Shown: positions 10,606 to 22,650, numbered from the stretch's first letter. The stretch is DNA of 64,000 nucleotides from Ichthyophis bannanicus (GCA_033557465.1 CM066032.1:448444270-448508269), one strand, 5' to 3'. Numbers and translations: made by a program. The notes: generated from the letters alone by a model not told the origin.

Positions 10606-13524
10606 GATGAAGAGAGTAACTTTACAAAAACCATGAATAACTTTCAATTCACTCAAATCATCAACAACCCCATCCACAACAAAGAAAATATCCCAGACTT
10701 TATATTTTACCCAGCCCCCCTAGCATATGACCCAAACCACTTACCCACCTCAATATTGCCAGTCCCTTGGCCTGATCACCACCTAGTAAAATTCATACTA
10801 CCATATACAGTATCTTTATTTATACAATCAAAAACAATTAAAACATGATTCCCACACTACTACTTGAAAGTTCCAACCATTTGATAGTCAAGCCTTTATC
10901 CAAAAAATACTGCCAACCTTAACAACTCAGTCTGATGACAATAACTTAGAAGCTCAGATAAACAAATGGAACTCAACTACAACGGCCATAGCGCAGGCAC
11001 CACCAAATCACAACACAAGCAACCATCAACGTAAGAGCCCCTGGTACTCTACCACATTGAAAGATCTGAAACGCAGGCTGTGTAGCTTCGAATGAAAATG
11101 GAGGAAGACCAAGAACCAACAGATACAAACAATTTACTTAGAAGATCATAAAAAATACTATGCACTTACAAACAAAGCCAAACGGGAATACCACACCAAC
11201 TTAATAAAAAGCGTCAACAACAAACCCAGAGAGCTTTTTTGATATTGCAAAAAAGCTCACAAAGAACCCCATCTCTGACCATAATAGAAATTACCTCAAC
11301 CCTCAGGATATGGCAACCTACCTAAAATCAAAGCATAACACAATATTATTAGCCTCTGGACTACATTCGAACAGCTTAGCCACGAACAGCTGTACAGCAT
11401 AATCATCACTTTAAACACTACATCTTCTCCATTAGATCTATGCCCATCTCCTGGATTAAGATTGCATGGTTCCAACTCATTCCCTTCATAGCAAACATAA
11501 TAAAGATTCATTCAAACAAGGATTCCTCCCACCCCCACTCAAACAATCCTCTATCCATCCTCTACTAAATAACACCAACCTGGAACCACAATCCCCAGCC
11601 TCATACAGACCAATATCCAGTACCCGTTCTTAACAAAGATTATAGAAAATGCAGTTCAAACTCAATTACAAAATTATTTATTTATTTATTAAACACTTTT
11701 ATTCCACGTTTTCCCATGGTTCAAACGCGGTTTACATAGAACAGGAATGGATACCTATTCACATTACATAGAACGTTTATGAACTTTTTATATGGAACAT
11801 AGTTAATTATTTACATTACTACATGGAACAATCCATCGAACTAACAACAATGCAACTATATACAATGGCAAGAGATTGGTTGATATTTCACTGACCTAGC
11901 TTTGAAAACCTGGGTTATACTCTATTAGGGTTTCGGATCGTGTTATTATGAGGGTGAGGTGTGTTGTTGTCTGCTTGTGTGTCAATGTTTGTTTGTGAGC
12001 CATAGTATGTTGTAAATAGGTGTGTTTTAAGTTTTTTACAAAATAGCCTAATGTCATTTATCTATCTGATATCTTCAGGTAAATTGTTCCAGAGTATCGG
12101 GGCAGAGTGAGAAAAAGCTTTGTTGTTAGTAAATTTTTTAGCTTTTGTGAAGTCTTTCGGTATCTCAATTTTATTTTTATTTTTACTCCTTTGGTTGCGA
12201 TTTGAAATTTCCTTATTAGAGTGTTGAGGAACGATGATGCTAGGTTATTGATTAATTTAAATGTTGTTACTAGTACTTTGTAGCTTATACGGCAGTTAAT
12301 TGGTAGCCAGTGTAATTAATTATATTGACAATCATGTGCCTTTTGATCAACACCACTTCACGGGATTGAAACTCTTCTCACCTCCTTATCAAACACCCTA
12401 ATCAGAGATACTGAAGAAATATCTCAAGGATTTATCCTACTATTCCTAGACATATCTTCTGCATTTGACTCTGTCTCTCACCAACTACTCCTCAACAGAT
12501 TATAACACATTGAAATTCAAGGCAATACCATCAAATGGTTCCAATCCTACTTATTGGACCACAGACAACAAATAAAAATAGGATACCATAAAGCCCTTCC
12601 CTTTTCACTATATCATGGTGTGCCCAAGGCTCTGCACTCTCAGCAATCTTATTTAATTTATACATTCAGCCACTGTGTCATGTCATACAAAGCTTCAAAA
12701 TTAAATATCAAATATATGCTGACGACATAATGATACACACTCTATTCTCCACAAACACACCAGACTACTCTACAATAACCAACTGTTTCACAGATTCACT
12801 GAATGGCTACAAAAGCACAACCTCAACATAAACTACGGAAAGACCAAAGTCCTACATATTACAAGAGACCCTAACTTCAACCCACCTTCAACAATAATGA
12901 TGGATAACAAAGATATCAGTAAAGAAGGATATTAAATACTTTGGCGTAATACTTGATCAAGCACTAAATCTACAAGCGCAAGTAAAATGAACTACCAAAT
13001 CAGTATATCACAAACTCAGAATACTAAAGAACCCTTGTCCCCCTACTTGACATGTCTGATTTCCGCACAGTATGCCAGGCCGTCATCACACCTATACTAG
13101 ATTATTGTAATTCCATGTAGCATGGACTCCGAAAACACACCATATACCCCTTACAACTAGCTCAAAACATGGCTGCAAGAATCATTCAAGGAGCCTCCCA
13201 CCAGAATCACATCACCCCAATACTCAAGCAACTTCATTGGTTACCCATTACTGCGAAAATCAAATACAAAGTAATCCTTAACACCTACTAAATTTTGAAC
13301 AACCAATAAGCTGAATGCCTCCAATCACTAATAAGAAAATCCAACAACAATAAACCAAGAAGACATAACACAACCAATTTACTGGACATACCAACTGCAA
13401 AAATCACCAAAAGAAAGGACATGCAATAGGGTGTCCTCCTCTATGCCCCAACCAAATGGAATGATATACCACATCAACTAAGATCCTCTGAATCCATGGG
13501 AGATTTCCACAAGAAGCTGAAAAC
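10605..13524 (+). pseudogene. L2-type LINE, copy 1 (endonuclease end to RT end)
   Basis: The plus strand gives the end of an L2 endonuclease (NNPIHNKENIPDFIF, then WPDHHLVKF, 10640-10800), a linker with NKPREL (about 11225), the RT blocks SAFDSVSHQ (about 12450), YADDIM (about 12715) and the C-terminal HWLPI block near 13230. Stops and frameshifts are frequent. The frame is split by a minus-strand L2 tail (11668-12318) and cut after FHKKLKT by the LTR at 13525. It is the same subfamily as the L2 at 48413-51305 and 55040-58640. Confidence 0.75.
11668..12318 (-). mobile_element. L2-type LINE, 3' fragment inserted antisense
   Basis: On the minus strand it reads the last part of an L2 RT (FSHSAPILWNNLPEDI-like, then KLKTHLF) and a 3' UTR ending in (AAAT)n at 11668-11690. 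It interrupts the plus-strand L2, which resumes near 12319. A similar tail is at 28862-29090. Confidence 0.7.
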
Positions 13525-15057
13525 TGTGATAAGGAAGCTTATCATAGCTCAGGTAGGAGCTATAGAAAAGACGATGTGACTCTGAACAAGCAACCTGTCA
13601 GTTTTGGTAGAAGTAAGAAAACAGAGTTTTCACATAAAAGACTACCAGTCCCAGAATGCACCAGGTTTCCAGCAGCCATGAGAGGGGCTGAAGTGAGAAA
13701 ACGTGTGTGCAATCAAGAGAGCTATGAGGTAATCCCTAAGCACTCATCTCAAAGGGCAGGGCCTGATTCAACACAGCTGCGCTGTGTTAGGGAGGAGCAC
13801 ACATTAGAACAGAATAAGAATAGAGCTTATTCTACAGATAACAGCTACAGAAAGAGCTTCAGACACAGATACAGCAACAGCTTCAAGCTCAAGCACCAGT
13901 ATCACCTGGAGAAGCAGAAGCCAAGCCAAGCGGATAGAGAGAGAAGGAAACTCTCTGGAAGGAAGAGAAGAAAGGCCATTGGAAGGTCTGGGAGATTCCA
14001 AGGCAGTACCTATACTGAGAGGTATTCCAAATGCCAGCAGAGTCCATTGGACTGGAGTCAGCCAGAGGAATGGAATGGCAGAGATAGGAATCACCAGTGG
14101 CTACCTGGAAGAGAGAAGACTGCACGGGGAAAGGACTTTCAGACCTATGCCAGAAGGTATGTGAGGGAAGATCCAGTGTCCAGGGATCAAGATTGGAAGG
14201 CTGGACATCAGAACTGGATTACATACTGGCCAGGCTATACAGAGAGGAATTATGATAGCAGGAGAGGCTCAGGTATGAACACTGATCCAGACCCTATCTA
14301 TAATAGTGAATGGCAGCAAGGGAATAAGCATTCTCATGATAGTGCCTTATTGAAAGACTCATCTGTGCCAATGTATGATAGTGACCCTATGCTGATTGAT
14401 GAAGGGGAAATTACAGCAGATGAGACTATTAATTACATGGACTGTTCTCTATCCCAATGCTATTGCTAGCTTTCTGTAAGCAAACACTTCAGCCATCACA
14501 AAGAAACCTAACTTTGTTCTTTATTTCCACTGCAAACAGCTCTTAAAGCAGGATTTGGGTTCACACAGTAGCAGCCAGCCTGCTAAAGGGTTTCAGCTGG
14601 TCAATTGATAGTAATTAAAGCTGCACCTGATTGTGTGTGTGAGCAAGGGAGAATCACTGCTGGGATCTGCGTGGAAAATAAGCAGAAGTTAACCTAACAA
14701 GCAAAGTTTCATTCATTTCTTTGTGCCTTTTTATTTGGTAATTATTTGCTAAGAAAACATTAGCTAATTGCCTGACAAACTGAAGGTTGTTTTCTGATTT
14801 GCTTTGTGACTTTATGTTATCCATTTAAACACTGCAAGCAAGTAACCTCATTTATATTGCTACCAAGCATATTTGTGCTGGGTGAATTAAACCCCATCAA
14901 TAAAAGAAGTATTTTTATTGGCCTTACCACTGGTTTCACAACTCAATTATTGTCTTCAGCTGTGTTTGGGAGTGAATGAACTACATTACCCACAATACCT
15001 TGCAAGAATCATATGAAAATACAACATCACTGTACCGGAAAAGCACTGGGATCATGA
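13525..15057 (+). mobile_element. Solo LTR with internal ORF, copy 2
   Basis: Starts TGTGATAAGG right after AAAC of the L2 frame, as in copy 3, which also entered an L2 at AAACT. An ORF opens 51 nt in. A polyadenylation signal AATAAA lies at 14899-14904, about 150 nt before the presumed end TCATGAC near 15057. The last bases and the right target duplication are missing, and the L2 does not resume to the right, so the 3' flank has been replaced. Length is about 1.53 kb against 1.27-1.30 kb for the other copies. Confidence 0.62.
13576..14469 (+). CDS. LTR-encoded basic protein, copy 2
   Basis: An uninterrupted frame of 297 codons, the longest of the three LTR ORFs. The protein is strongly basic and polar over residues 1-230 (many Arg, Gln, Ser and Tyr; RRKLSGRKRRK near residue 120 could be a nuclear localisation signal). 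It then turns acidic (MLIDEGEITADE) and ends with MDCSLSQCYC. The DCSL block sits 5-8 residues from the stop. No known domain. The codon frame stays open although the flanking L2 is riddled with stops, which suggests either a younger insertion or retained coding function. Confidence 0.6.
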   Translation: MTLNKQPVSFGRSKKTEFSHKRLPVPECTRFPAAMRGAEVRKRVCNQESYEVIPKHSSQRAGPDSTQLRCVREEHTLEQNKNRAYSTDNSYRKSFRHRYSNSFKLKHQYHLEKQKPSQADRERRKLSGRKRRKAIGRSGRFQGSTYTERYSKCQQSPLDWSQPEEWNGRDRNHQWLPGREKTARGKDFQTYARRYVREDPVSRDQDWKAGHQNWITYWPGYTERNYDSRRGSGMNTDPDPIYNSEWQQGNKHSHDSALLKDSSVPMYDSDPMLIDEGEITADETINYMDCSLSQCYC

Positions 15058-15425
15058 CCCTAAGGGGGTCATTTTAAAAGCTCTATTCATGATTTGCATG
15101 CTGAAAAAAAGGCCATTGAAACACTAAAATCAAAAGGATGTCCCCGAGCCATTTTAGAAAGCCCCAAATATACATGTGTCCAGCGCGATCATGACCAAGT
15201 TGTATGGGGACTTGCCCGAGAAAGGCTGAAGAAGATACATATACGCATACAATTTTAGACCAATGCTGCATGTCTCAATTTGCCATCAGGACATCCATGG
15301 TTACAGCTTCTCCAAGGCATAAAATAAGCCTCTGAAAAGCTGTAAGGTGAAGAGGAAAATGCCCCCTCCCCCCCACTCCCCAGATATTTTTTGCTCTTTC
15401 TAAAAAACCTGGCAGGGGATATTTT
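15058..15425. repeat. MITE-like repeat, second copy
   Basis: Shares its start and an internal block with 3360-3700. No coding sequence. Confidence 0.4.
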
Positions 15426-15429
15426 AAGG

Positions 15430-16395
15430 GCAACAAGAGATCACAGAGAGAGGAAGACGAGCATCTATATTTGGAATGGGATAGCAGGAAAGCTAGCAAA
15501 GTAGTCAGGAAAGCAAAGATACAAAAAGAAGAAATAGCCAAAGCAATAAAATGGGGGGATAAGTCATTTTTCAGATATGTTAGTGAGAGGAGGAAGGGCA
15601 AAAGTGGTATTGTCAGACTCAAGAGTGAAGGGGAGGAAAATGTAGAAGCTGAAGAGGATAAAACGGAATTGCTTAACAAATATTTCAGTTCTGTGTTCAC
15701 AGGTGAAGGGCCAGGAGCAGGACTCAGAAAACACCCACAAATAGGAAAAGAAGTGACAGGGATCTCAAATGATTTTCAGAAGACTGTGTTTGTGAGGAAC
15801 TGGCTAAACTAAAAGTAGACAAAGCAATGGGACCAGATGGGATACATCCAAGAATACTGAAGGAAATTGGGTACATTCTATCAGCTCCACTGACTGACCT
15901 TTTCAATGCCTCTTTAGAGTCAGGAGTGGTGCCAGAGGACTGGCGAGAAGCACATGCAGTCCCTTTACACAAAAGAAGAAGTAAGGATGTGATTGAAAAC
16001 TGTAGGCTGGTTAGTCTAAACTCTGTGGTGAGTAAATTATTGAAAACGCTGCTGAAAGAGAAAATAGTGAGGTTTCTGGAGTCCAATGGATTACAGGATC
16101 GGAGGCAGGTCTTGTCAGACAAATCTGATTCATTTCTTTGACTGGGTGACCAGGGAGTTGGACTGAGGGAGAGCCCTAGATGTGGTGTACATGGATTTCA
16201 ATAAAGCCTTTGACACCGTTCTGCACAGGTGACTTATAAACACACTGAGCACCCTAGGAATGGACCCTAAAGTTACTGATTGGGTTAAAAATTGGTTTAG
16301 TGGAAGGCGACAAAGGGTACAGGTAAATGGAGCTCACTCTGAGGAGGTGGTGGTTAACAGTGGTATGCTGCAGGGATGTCTTTGGTCCGATTCTT
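15430..16395 (+). pseudogene. CR1-type LINE, RT fragment
   Basis: Reads from the region before RT into RT: GPDGIHPRIL (about 15835), VVPEDWREAHAVPLHK (about 15928), ENCRLVSL, then a DFNKAFDTV block (about 16195) and a GMLQGCLW block in place of GVPQGS. Several frameshifts are present. The piece at 46440-46880 is from the same subfamily. It is a dead copy. Confidence 0.75.
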
Positions 16396-16399
16396 TTAA

Positions 16400-16500
16400 C
16401 ACCTTTGTTATGTCAATCCTTGTATTATGTAATTTATTTTGTGTAATCCACCACTTTGATTGAAGGAAAAAGTGGTATATAAATCTAAATAAATAAATAT
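16400..16500 (+). repeat. L2/SINE-type 3' tail
   Basis: CCACTTTGATTGAAGG and GTGGTATATAAATCTAAATAAATAAA resemble the tail at 51235-51305. It is an L2-style 3' end with an AAAT repeat. Confidence 0.6.
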
Positions 16501-17230
16501 TGAACATGGAGAAGGGGATAAAGGCAAAATGTCATCAAGGAATCATTGGTGATAAGTCCACAACAGGTGCAAGGAGCAGAGCTCCCAGTTCATGATTTCT
16601 GAGTGAATGTCTAGAAGATTCCCTCAAAGTATTATTTTGATAGTTTTCTGAAGGCAATAAGATCTGTGGTAGCTCTGATATATGTGGGTAAAGTGTCCCA
16701 TACACTGGGAGCATATAAGGAAAATGCATGCAATCAGGCCGACTGGTTAACTTTGTTGAAGTCCAGGGGAAGATCGAGGAGATGTTCTGCAGTGCTTCTT
16801 CTCTGCTGATTATTAGGTAGTTTCCTTATAATAGCTAGATCCTCCTCATATTATCTACTCCTTTCTGGGTGTCTACTCTACTGCAGATTTTGGTATCATC
16901 CGCAAAGAGGCAAACCTTACCCAACAGCCCTTTTGCAATATCACTAACAAAGACGTTAAAAAGAATCGGCGCACCACTGATAACCGTACATATTTAACCC
17001 ATGTCCAAAATTTGGATTTGCCATTTCACAAATAGCTTTTGTTGAAGCATCCTATAAAGTTGCTTGCTAGATTGCCAAACAAAAGAAGCCCCACACTGCT
17101 GGAGAGATTAGTAAAGCAATGTGCACTGGAAATGGTTAAGCTGGTTTGTGGACTGGTACAGAGAAAAAAACTTGGAAGCAATTCCCTTGTCAAATGATGT
17201 GATACGTTCTAGAATAATTGATATTTCTTT
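16501..17230. other. LINE relics, mostly antisense
   Basis: At 16840-16985 the minus strand gives a CR1 RT palm (GAPILFNVFVSDI, then FADDTKI). At 16640-16710 the text resembles an antisense L2 end. The rest is unassigned. Confidence 0.45.
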
Positions 17231-17254
17231 TAACATTTAGGAGCAGGTCATCGA

Positions 17255-17830
17255 GGTATTGGCAGCCTCATCGGTCCCCTTCAGTATACAACTCAATGTA
17301 GCCAGCTCCTTGTTTTGGTTCGCTATGTGTATGCTGACGCTATCAAAGAAGAATTAGTTTTTTGCGAGTCTCTTTTGGATACTACAAAGACTATTGATGT
17401 TTTGTAAATCGTAAAAAGTATTTTTTCTAAACAAAACTGACTGGAAAGAAAAGCTTCAAACTCTTTGCAAAGATGGAGGTCCTGTGATGCTTGGCAATAC
17501 ATCTGGTTTTGCCACTTTAGTGAAAAAGGAAGGTCCTCATGTCATTGTCATTCACTGCTTTTTACAAAGACATGTACTGGCAACAAAGAGTCTTCCAATA
17601 TTGAATCACTGCATTTTTAAAAGATTTTGTCAAGAAATGGGAGCAGGATATCAACTACATCCCTACCACAGAGAAGTTCACTTGCATTCAAGAGAACAAG
17701 TCTTGACACGCTTGTTTGAAATAAGGCAGAGGTTTCGCTTTTTCTGAAAGAAAAAGAAAACGAAAAAGAAAACCCACTTTTGGAAATATTTGATATAAAG
17801 GATTTTATCTATGGGGTGGCACTGAACTGG
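17255..17830 (+). pseudogene. hAT transposase-like (ZBED5/SCAND3 type) fragment
   Basis: Pieces in shifted frames give RYVYADAIKEELVFCESLL (about 17320), then MLGNTSGFATLVKK and VIVIHCFLQRHVLATKSLP (17484-17590), CQEMGAGYQLHPYHREVHLHSREQVL (in 17630-17700, written here as a block name only in parts: CQEMGAG and VHLHSREQVL) and NPLLEIFDIKDFI (about 17775). This is the order of the catalytic core of ZBED5/FAM200/SCAND3-like hAT proteins. The HCxxHR-type box has lost its second part and frames shift. It is a relic, and nothing suggests a host gene. Confidence 0.65.
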
Positions 17831-17834
17831 CCAT

Positions 17835-18525
17835 AGAGACGTGATTTGCAGATCTGATGTAGTTCCTGCAGGCGCCACCCTTGCGCCTTCCACCAGCTTG
17901 GGGACTCTTGAGGCAGAGTCCGGTTCTGCTGGATGACCCAGCTCCCTTCTCATTTATGGCCTGGTTCTTGAGAGGTAACACTTAGTGCTTAAGGGCTATT
18001 CTTCTGCCATGGTTTGCATGTTTCTGAAAGCAAAGAGGAACTCTATCTATCTTGCCTATATGTGTATATGGTGCCTGTTTGAGCACTGGTGACATGAGCC
18101 TCACACATCAGCCCCAGCACAGCAGGTGCCATCCATGCTTGCTTTCAGGATGGCTTTGACAAGGTCCTCTCCCTTAACTCCTTGAGGGTTCAAGTAGTGG
18201 CCTTCTCATATTTTAGAGGGCTGGTGGCAGGGCACTCCATGGTCTTGCACCCAGATGTGGCCCATTTCCTTCAGGGAGTAAAGCATTTTTATCCAACCCT
18301 GTGGTCAATCTAAGCCTAAATCTTTGGGCCTTGATGTATGAGACTTTTGAATCTTTGAGACGGACTATACTTAAGGCTTTGTCCTTGAAGACCGCCTTTC
18401 TGGTCACGGTCTGCTTGGCACAGCACATCTCAGAATTGCAGGCCTTTTGCAGAGATCTGACATTCAGTCCATCCCTTAATTCTTGCCCAGAGTGGTATCA
18501 TCTTTTCGTGTCCAGATAACTGCTT
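17835..18525 (+). pseudogene. DIRS tyrosine recombinase fragment, plus strand
   Basis: Plus-strand text near 18330-18450 reads YETFESLRR, LSLKTAFLVTV and ISELQAF, the recombinase block that in the DIRS at 21.6-27.6 kb is TARRISELQAL-like. The conserved Arg before ISELQ is replaced by His/Gln here. It is the only DIRS piece in the window on the plus strand. Confidence 0.6.
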
Positions 18526-18774
18526 CAAAAAAGATGACTGAAGGGAGATATGACAGAGATCTATAAAATCCTGAGTGGAGTGGGCCAGGTAAACTCAAAT
18601 TGATTATTTACTCTTTCAAAAGGTACAAAGACTAGGCACATGTCATGAAGTTACAAAATAGTATATTTTAAACAAATACAAGAAAATTCTGTCAATGCAG
18701 AGTTAAGCTTTGGAACTCATTACACAAGAACGTGGTAAAAAACAGTTACTGTATCTGGCTATAAACAAGTTGAC

Positions 18775-20440
18775 ACTGATAGTATGGCATAGTGAAATGT
18801 TTCCCCTTTTCTCCATTCACAGACTTGGGTATGTCTATGTGGGGTCTCAGTTGAAACAGTCATATTAAAGTATGTTGCAGCAGGGTAGCAGGGGATATTG
18901 GAGTGGGAGTCTGGGTGGGTGGGAAGAGTATGCGTAGTGACTGATGTTGCATGTGAGGTACGCATGTATGATGTGCACATCTATTGCCGCAAGGAGAATT
19001 TAGCTGTTTGTGAGATGCAAGGGAAGGATGTCAAAAGTGATAAGTGTGTATATGTGTATCATGGGGTATGAGTGGTGATGGTGTGTGTCTGGGGCTGTGA
19101 GCATGCATATCATGACTGTGTATACGAGGGGGTATGAATTTTGGGGGTGGGGTATCACTCTGTGTGTGTGTGTATCATGACTGTGTATGTCAGAGGATAT
19201 GAGTACTGGCGGGGTGTGTGCGTGTGTGTGTGTATATCATGACTGTATGTGTCAAGGAATATGAGTGTTAGCAGTCTGTTTCAAGGGAATCTGTGTATAG
19301 GTGTGTGTCAGTGTGTTTGGAGGGCCCTGGGTGTGTGAATCTGTCTCAGGGGGGCTTTGTGTTTGTGTGCCTCATGGGTTGTGTGTATGGTGATGGAGTC
19401 TCTCTCGGGCAAGTCTGTGTGCCTGTCTGTCTAAGGCAACTGCGTGTGTGAGGGAGTGCCCGTTTGTCTCAGAGGGCTCTGTGTGTGCACGCATGCACAT
19501 GTGTTTCTGTAAATGCATGCATGCCTGGATGTGTCTGTATGCATGTGTGCACAAATATATGTGTGTCTGTGTGTCCATGCATGTATGTTTGTGTGGCACT
19601 TCTATCCAACCCTCCCCTTCTTCCTGCACTCACACTTTGCACACACCTTCATCCTTCCTCCCCTTCCCTTTGCACGCTCACTCCTACCACTCATTCTCCC
19701 CTCCCTGCCTCTCCTTTCCGATCTTTATCTTCTTGTTCCACCCTTCCATATCCCCCTTCCCCTCTCTATCCTGAGCATCATCCTCAACACGAGCTGTGGC
19801 TCCTCTCTTCTTCTGTGATGAGGAATCAGGTCCCCAGAGGCAGTCAGGCCTCATCCCCACCAAGAGCTGTGGCCAGTGCCAGCCATCTACTAGGCAAACT
19901 AGGCAGTCCCCTAGGGCAGCAGACTCGAATGGGCGACATGGCGATCGCATCCTCTATGAAGAGGTGGTAGGCCTTAAAGCACCACAAATGCATGCACGGC
20001 CACAGAATTTGCAGAGAGCCGTGCATGAACACATGCACTTTAAGGCTTGTTGTGGCTCTGCAGCCACTTCGAAGAAATGATCACCATGTCTCCCACCTCC
20101 CCCCAGGGGAGAGGTTGGATGCCGGTGGCACAGGCCCATCAGGCCTGCCTAGGGCAGCAGAAACCCTTGGGTTGGACCTGGCTATGGCTCCTCTCTTCTT
20201 CTGCCTCTGAAAGTCAGGTCTCTGGTGGGTGGCAGTCTACCCCTGTTTTCACCGCGAGCTGCAACTCCTGTTTAGTTTTAAAATGCTGCCGGAGGGAGTT
20301 CCCTGCTACCCCATTCATTTTCACTGCCTCCTTCGACTTGTTCTTAGCATAGGTTTGTTTGCACAAGTACAGACAAAACTATGGGTACAATCAGATGAGA
20401 GAGGCACTTGGAAGCTCCACAATAAGCGCTATCATATTAG
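18775..20440. repeat. GT-rich then CT-rich insertion with a duplicated block
   Basis: 18780-19600 is strongly GT-rich with TGTGTG runs. 19605-19790 is pyrimidine-rich. In 19795-20340 the phrase GGCTCCTCTCTTCTTCTG occurs twice (19797 and 20184), each time in similar surroundings with CTAGGGCAGCAG, so a unit of about 390 bp is duplicated. The open frames across the low-complexity part are not credible genes. Confidence 0.4.
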
Positions 20441-20496
20441 GAAAATGCATCTAATAAAAAGTTTTGATAAATTTCTGGCTTAACAGTCCAGAAACA

Positions 20497-20700
20497 GTTA
20501 GTTGAGAAGTAGCCTAGTGGTTAGAACAACAGTCTAGCACCCAAGAGATCTGGCATGCCTTGTGACCTTGGGCAAGTCACTTTACCCTCCACTGCCTGAG
20601 AAGAAAAGACCTGGCAATCTACTTCCAGTCATACCTTGCCAAGAAAGCCCAGAGGCTGCTGGGTTGCCAGCAGTCAACAATGACTTGAAGGCACTTTAAA
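20497..20700 (+). repeat. tRNA-derived SINE with RTE-like tail
   Basis: Box A-like TAGCCTAGTGGTTAGAAC (20510-20527) begins a tRNA-like head. The middle carries the phrase CTTGGGCAAGTCACTTTACC common to many vertebrate SINEs. The tail (CTGGCAATCTACTTCC, then CAACAATGACTTGAAGGC and an A run) resembles the 3' end of RTE-BovB elements. Box B is degenerate. Confidence 0.7.
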
Positions 20701-20849
20701 AAAAAAGACTGTTATTAAGGCAAACCAGGGGAAAACATGGAATCTAGCGGATGACCCGGACTGGTCAGTGTTGAAAATAGATTACTGGGCTTGATGGACC
20801 TTTGGTCTGTCCCTTTATGGATATCCTTGTTCCTATGTATCTGTTCTAC

Positions 20850-21620
20850 AGAGCATAAAGAAATGAAAGTGAGGGAATTGAGGAGATCGCAGCATGCAGT
20901 AAGGGTCACGCATGCTCATAACTTTACGTCTGAAGATGTCGCCCACCCGTGTTCCTGAATCAATCCTGATTGTGGATGGATAAAGCATTATCCATATGAA
21001 AAGCCTGTTTTACATGCAGAGAATGGCTCTTATACTAGATTGGAGAAATATATGCACAAACACATCCCTGGAGGAATAATCCAGGTATAGAAGGGGTGAA
21101 GTTGTGATGTATAAATATTCCTTTTAAGATACACACATAGAATGCATGCACACATTTACACTTGCCTCACAACAGCTGTGAATTTGTGCGAGAGCAGTTG
21201 TGCACTATTCCAGATAGCTCTGGATGCCTTTTTTAAAACGGCACATAGGCATCTATATTAATTTTAGAATATAGGAATAAAAGAGGCTTTTTTTTTATTT
21301 TTAGTGCATTGTTAGCAAATTACTCCCATTATATTACGTTTCACCCCTTTATGCAGAAAGACAATGAGTAATGTATCCTTTATAGTGACTTTTTTTTTTA
21401 CTGACAGTGGACTTATTGACAATTCCAGCACATACCTAAATGACCACCAAGTCAGTCGTTGTAGTCATGTAGGCACCTACTAAAAACTAGCAGTCTAATC
21501 ATACATACTTCATAGTCAAAATCAGTCTCTCAATTTTGGCTTACTATTCATGTGCAATGTCACAAACATAAAGTTCTTAATATTATTTTAATAGAATCTG
21601 AACTCCCTAAACTGCTATAA
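20850..21620. other. Unassigned, AT-rich
   Basis: No credible frame or repeat end. Relatively old-looking sequence. Confidence 0.4.
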
Positions 21621-21626
21621 AGCGTA

Positions 21627-21950
21627 GTTACTCACCTGTAATAAGTGATCTCCGGGAACAGCAGAAATTTAGTCCTCACATATGGGTATCGTTGGTACCG
21701 ACGGAGCCTGCGCGGGAACGCTCCCCAGCGTCCAATAGGAACGCTTTTGGGAGCATCCCTCAGCACATGCGTGCTGCCTTCCCGCCTTTCCAACTGTCCC
21801 TCTTCAGTTAAGTATGTAGCTGCGTGAAAGGATAGAGGGAGAGAGGAAAGAGACAAAGAGAGAGAGAGAGACAACTCCTAGGGGAGGTGGGTGGGTTGTG
21901 AGGACTAAATTCCTGCGGTTCCCAGAGATCACCTGTTACAGGTGAGTAAC
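21627..21950. repeat. DIRS terminal palindrome, copy 1
   Basis: GTTACTCACCTGTAA... reads inward from the left, and its complement ends at 21950 with TTACAGGTGAGTAAC. Arms are about 60 nt around a spacer of about 200 nt. The same structure recurs at 30901, 46902 and 54213. Confidence 0.85.
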
Positions 21951-22304
21951 TATGCTATCTCCAGGAACAAGCAAGAATGTAGTCCTCACATATGGGGACT
22001 CCCTAGCTGAAGATGCCAGGGAGATAGCCCCAGGAAGGTGCCACCATCGAAGGTGAGAATACTTACTCCCATGGATCTCTGGCATCCCACCAGGGTTGGT
22101 GGGTAGGAGTTGGTTTAAGTTTGAAAGATATTTTGAAGAACAGCTTAGCCAAAGAAGGCATCCCGACGGGAGGCTTATCTAGGCAGTAGTGGACTGTGAA
22201 GGTGTGTACCGAAGCCCAGGTGGCTGCTCGACAAATGTCATCGATAGACACAGAGTGGAGATTAGCCATAGAGGCTGCCATGGCTCTCACATTATGAGCT
22301 GTGA

Positions 22305-22610
22305 CATGGAGTGGAGTGGCCTAGTGCTTGGGGCAAGGTACTTCAGGCCAGAAGGTCAGGGGTTCAAATCCCACTAGAGGACAGCAACCTTGGGCCGGAA
22401 GGACTGGGGTTTCTAGTACCACAGGTGCTCCTTGTGGTCTTGGGCAAGCCACTTAACCCTCCATAGCCCATGTTCCCTGTAAAATAGTTATCTCCAAGTT
22501 ATAATGCCCTGTTCAATGTAATTTCAGTTTGTTCAATGTAAACCGCACTGATGCAGAATAGCGCGGTATATAAGAGAATGTAAATAAATAAATAAAAAAT
22601 AAATGGTCAT
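22305..22610 (+). repeat. tRNA-derived SINE with L2-like tail
   Basis: Box A is near TGGCCTAGTGCTTGGGGCA (22317), and box B is GGTTCAAATCC (22361-22371), both in tRNA-like spacing. The body contains CTTGGGCAAGCCACTTAACCC. The tail GCGGTATATAAGAGAATGT is followed by (AAAT)n and is of L2 type. It is inserted in the DIRS recombinase. Confidence 0.8.
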
Positions 22611-22650
22611 GAAGAGGAAGACCCTTACTATCATGAGTAAAGGATATGCA

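Larger units (their letters stand above)
18535..20845 (+). repeat. CR1-type LINE 3' end, split by an insertion
   Basis: The first part (18535-18770) reads a CR1 end (EIYKILSGV, then TRH). It resumes at about 20445-20495 and again at 20710-20845, where the CR1 3' UTR phrase TACTGGGCTTGATGGACC is seen. Between them are the GT-rich insertion and a tRNA-SINE. Confidence 0.65.

Noticed and set aside
13804..14125. Minus-strand frames with hydrophobic stretches opposite the LTR ORF
   Set aside because: They are antisense shadows of the Arg/Glu-rich plus-strand ORF.
19448..19970. Cys/His-rich frames in the GT-rich region
   Set aside because: They translate TGTGTG and CT-rich low-complexity DNA; composition explains the residues.
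22305..22610. tRNA gene
   Set aside because: Boxes A and B are present, but no cloverleaf can be closed and a SINE body and L2 tail follow.
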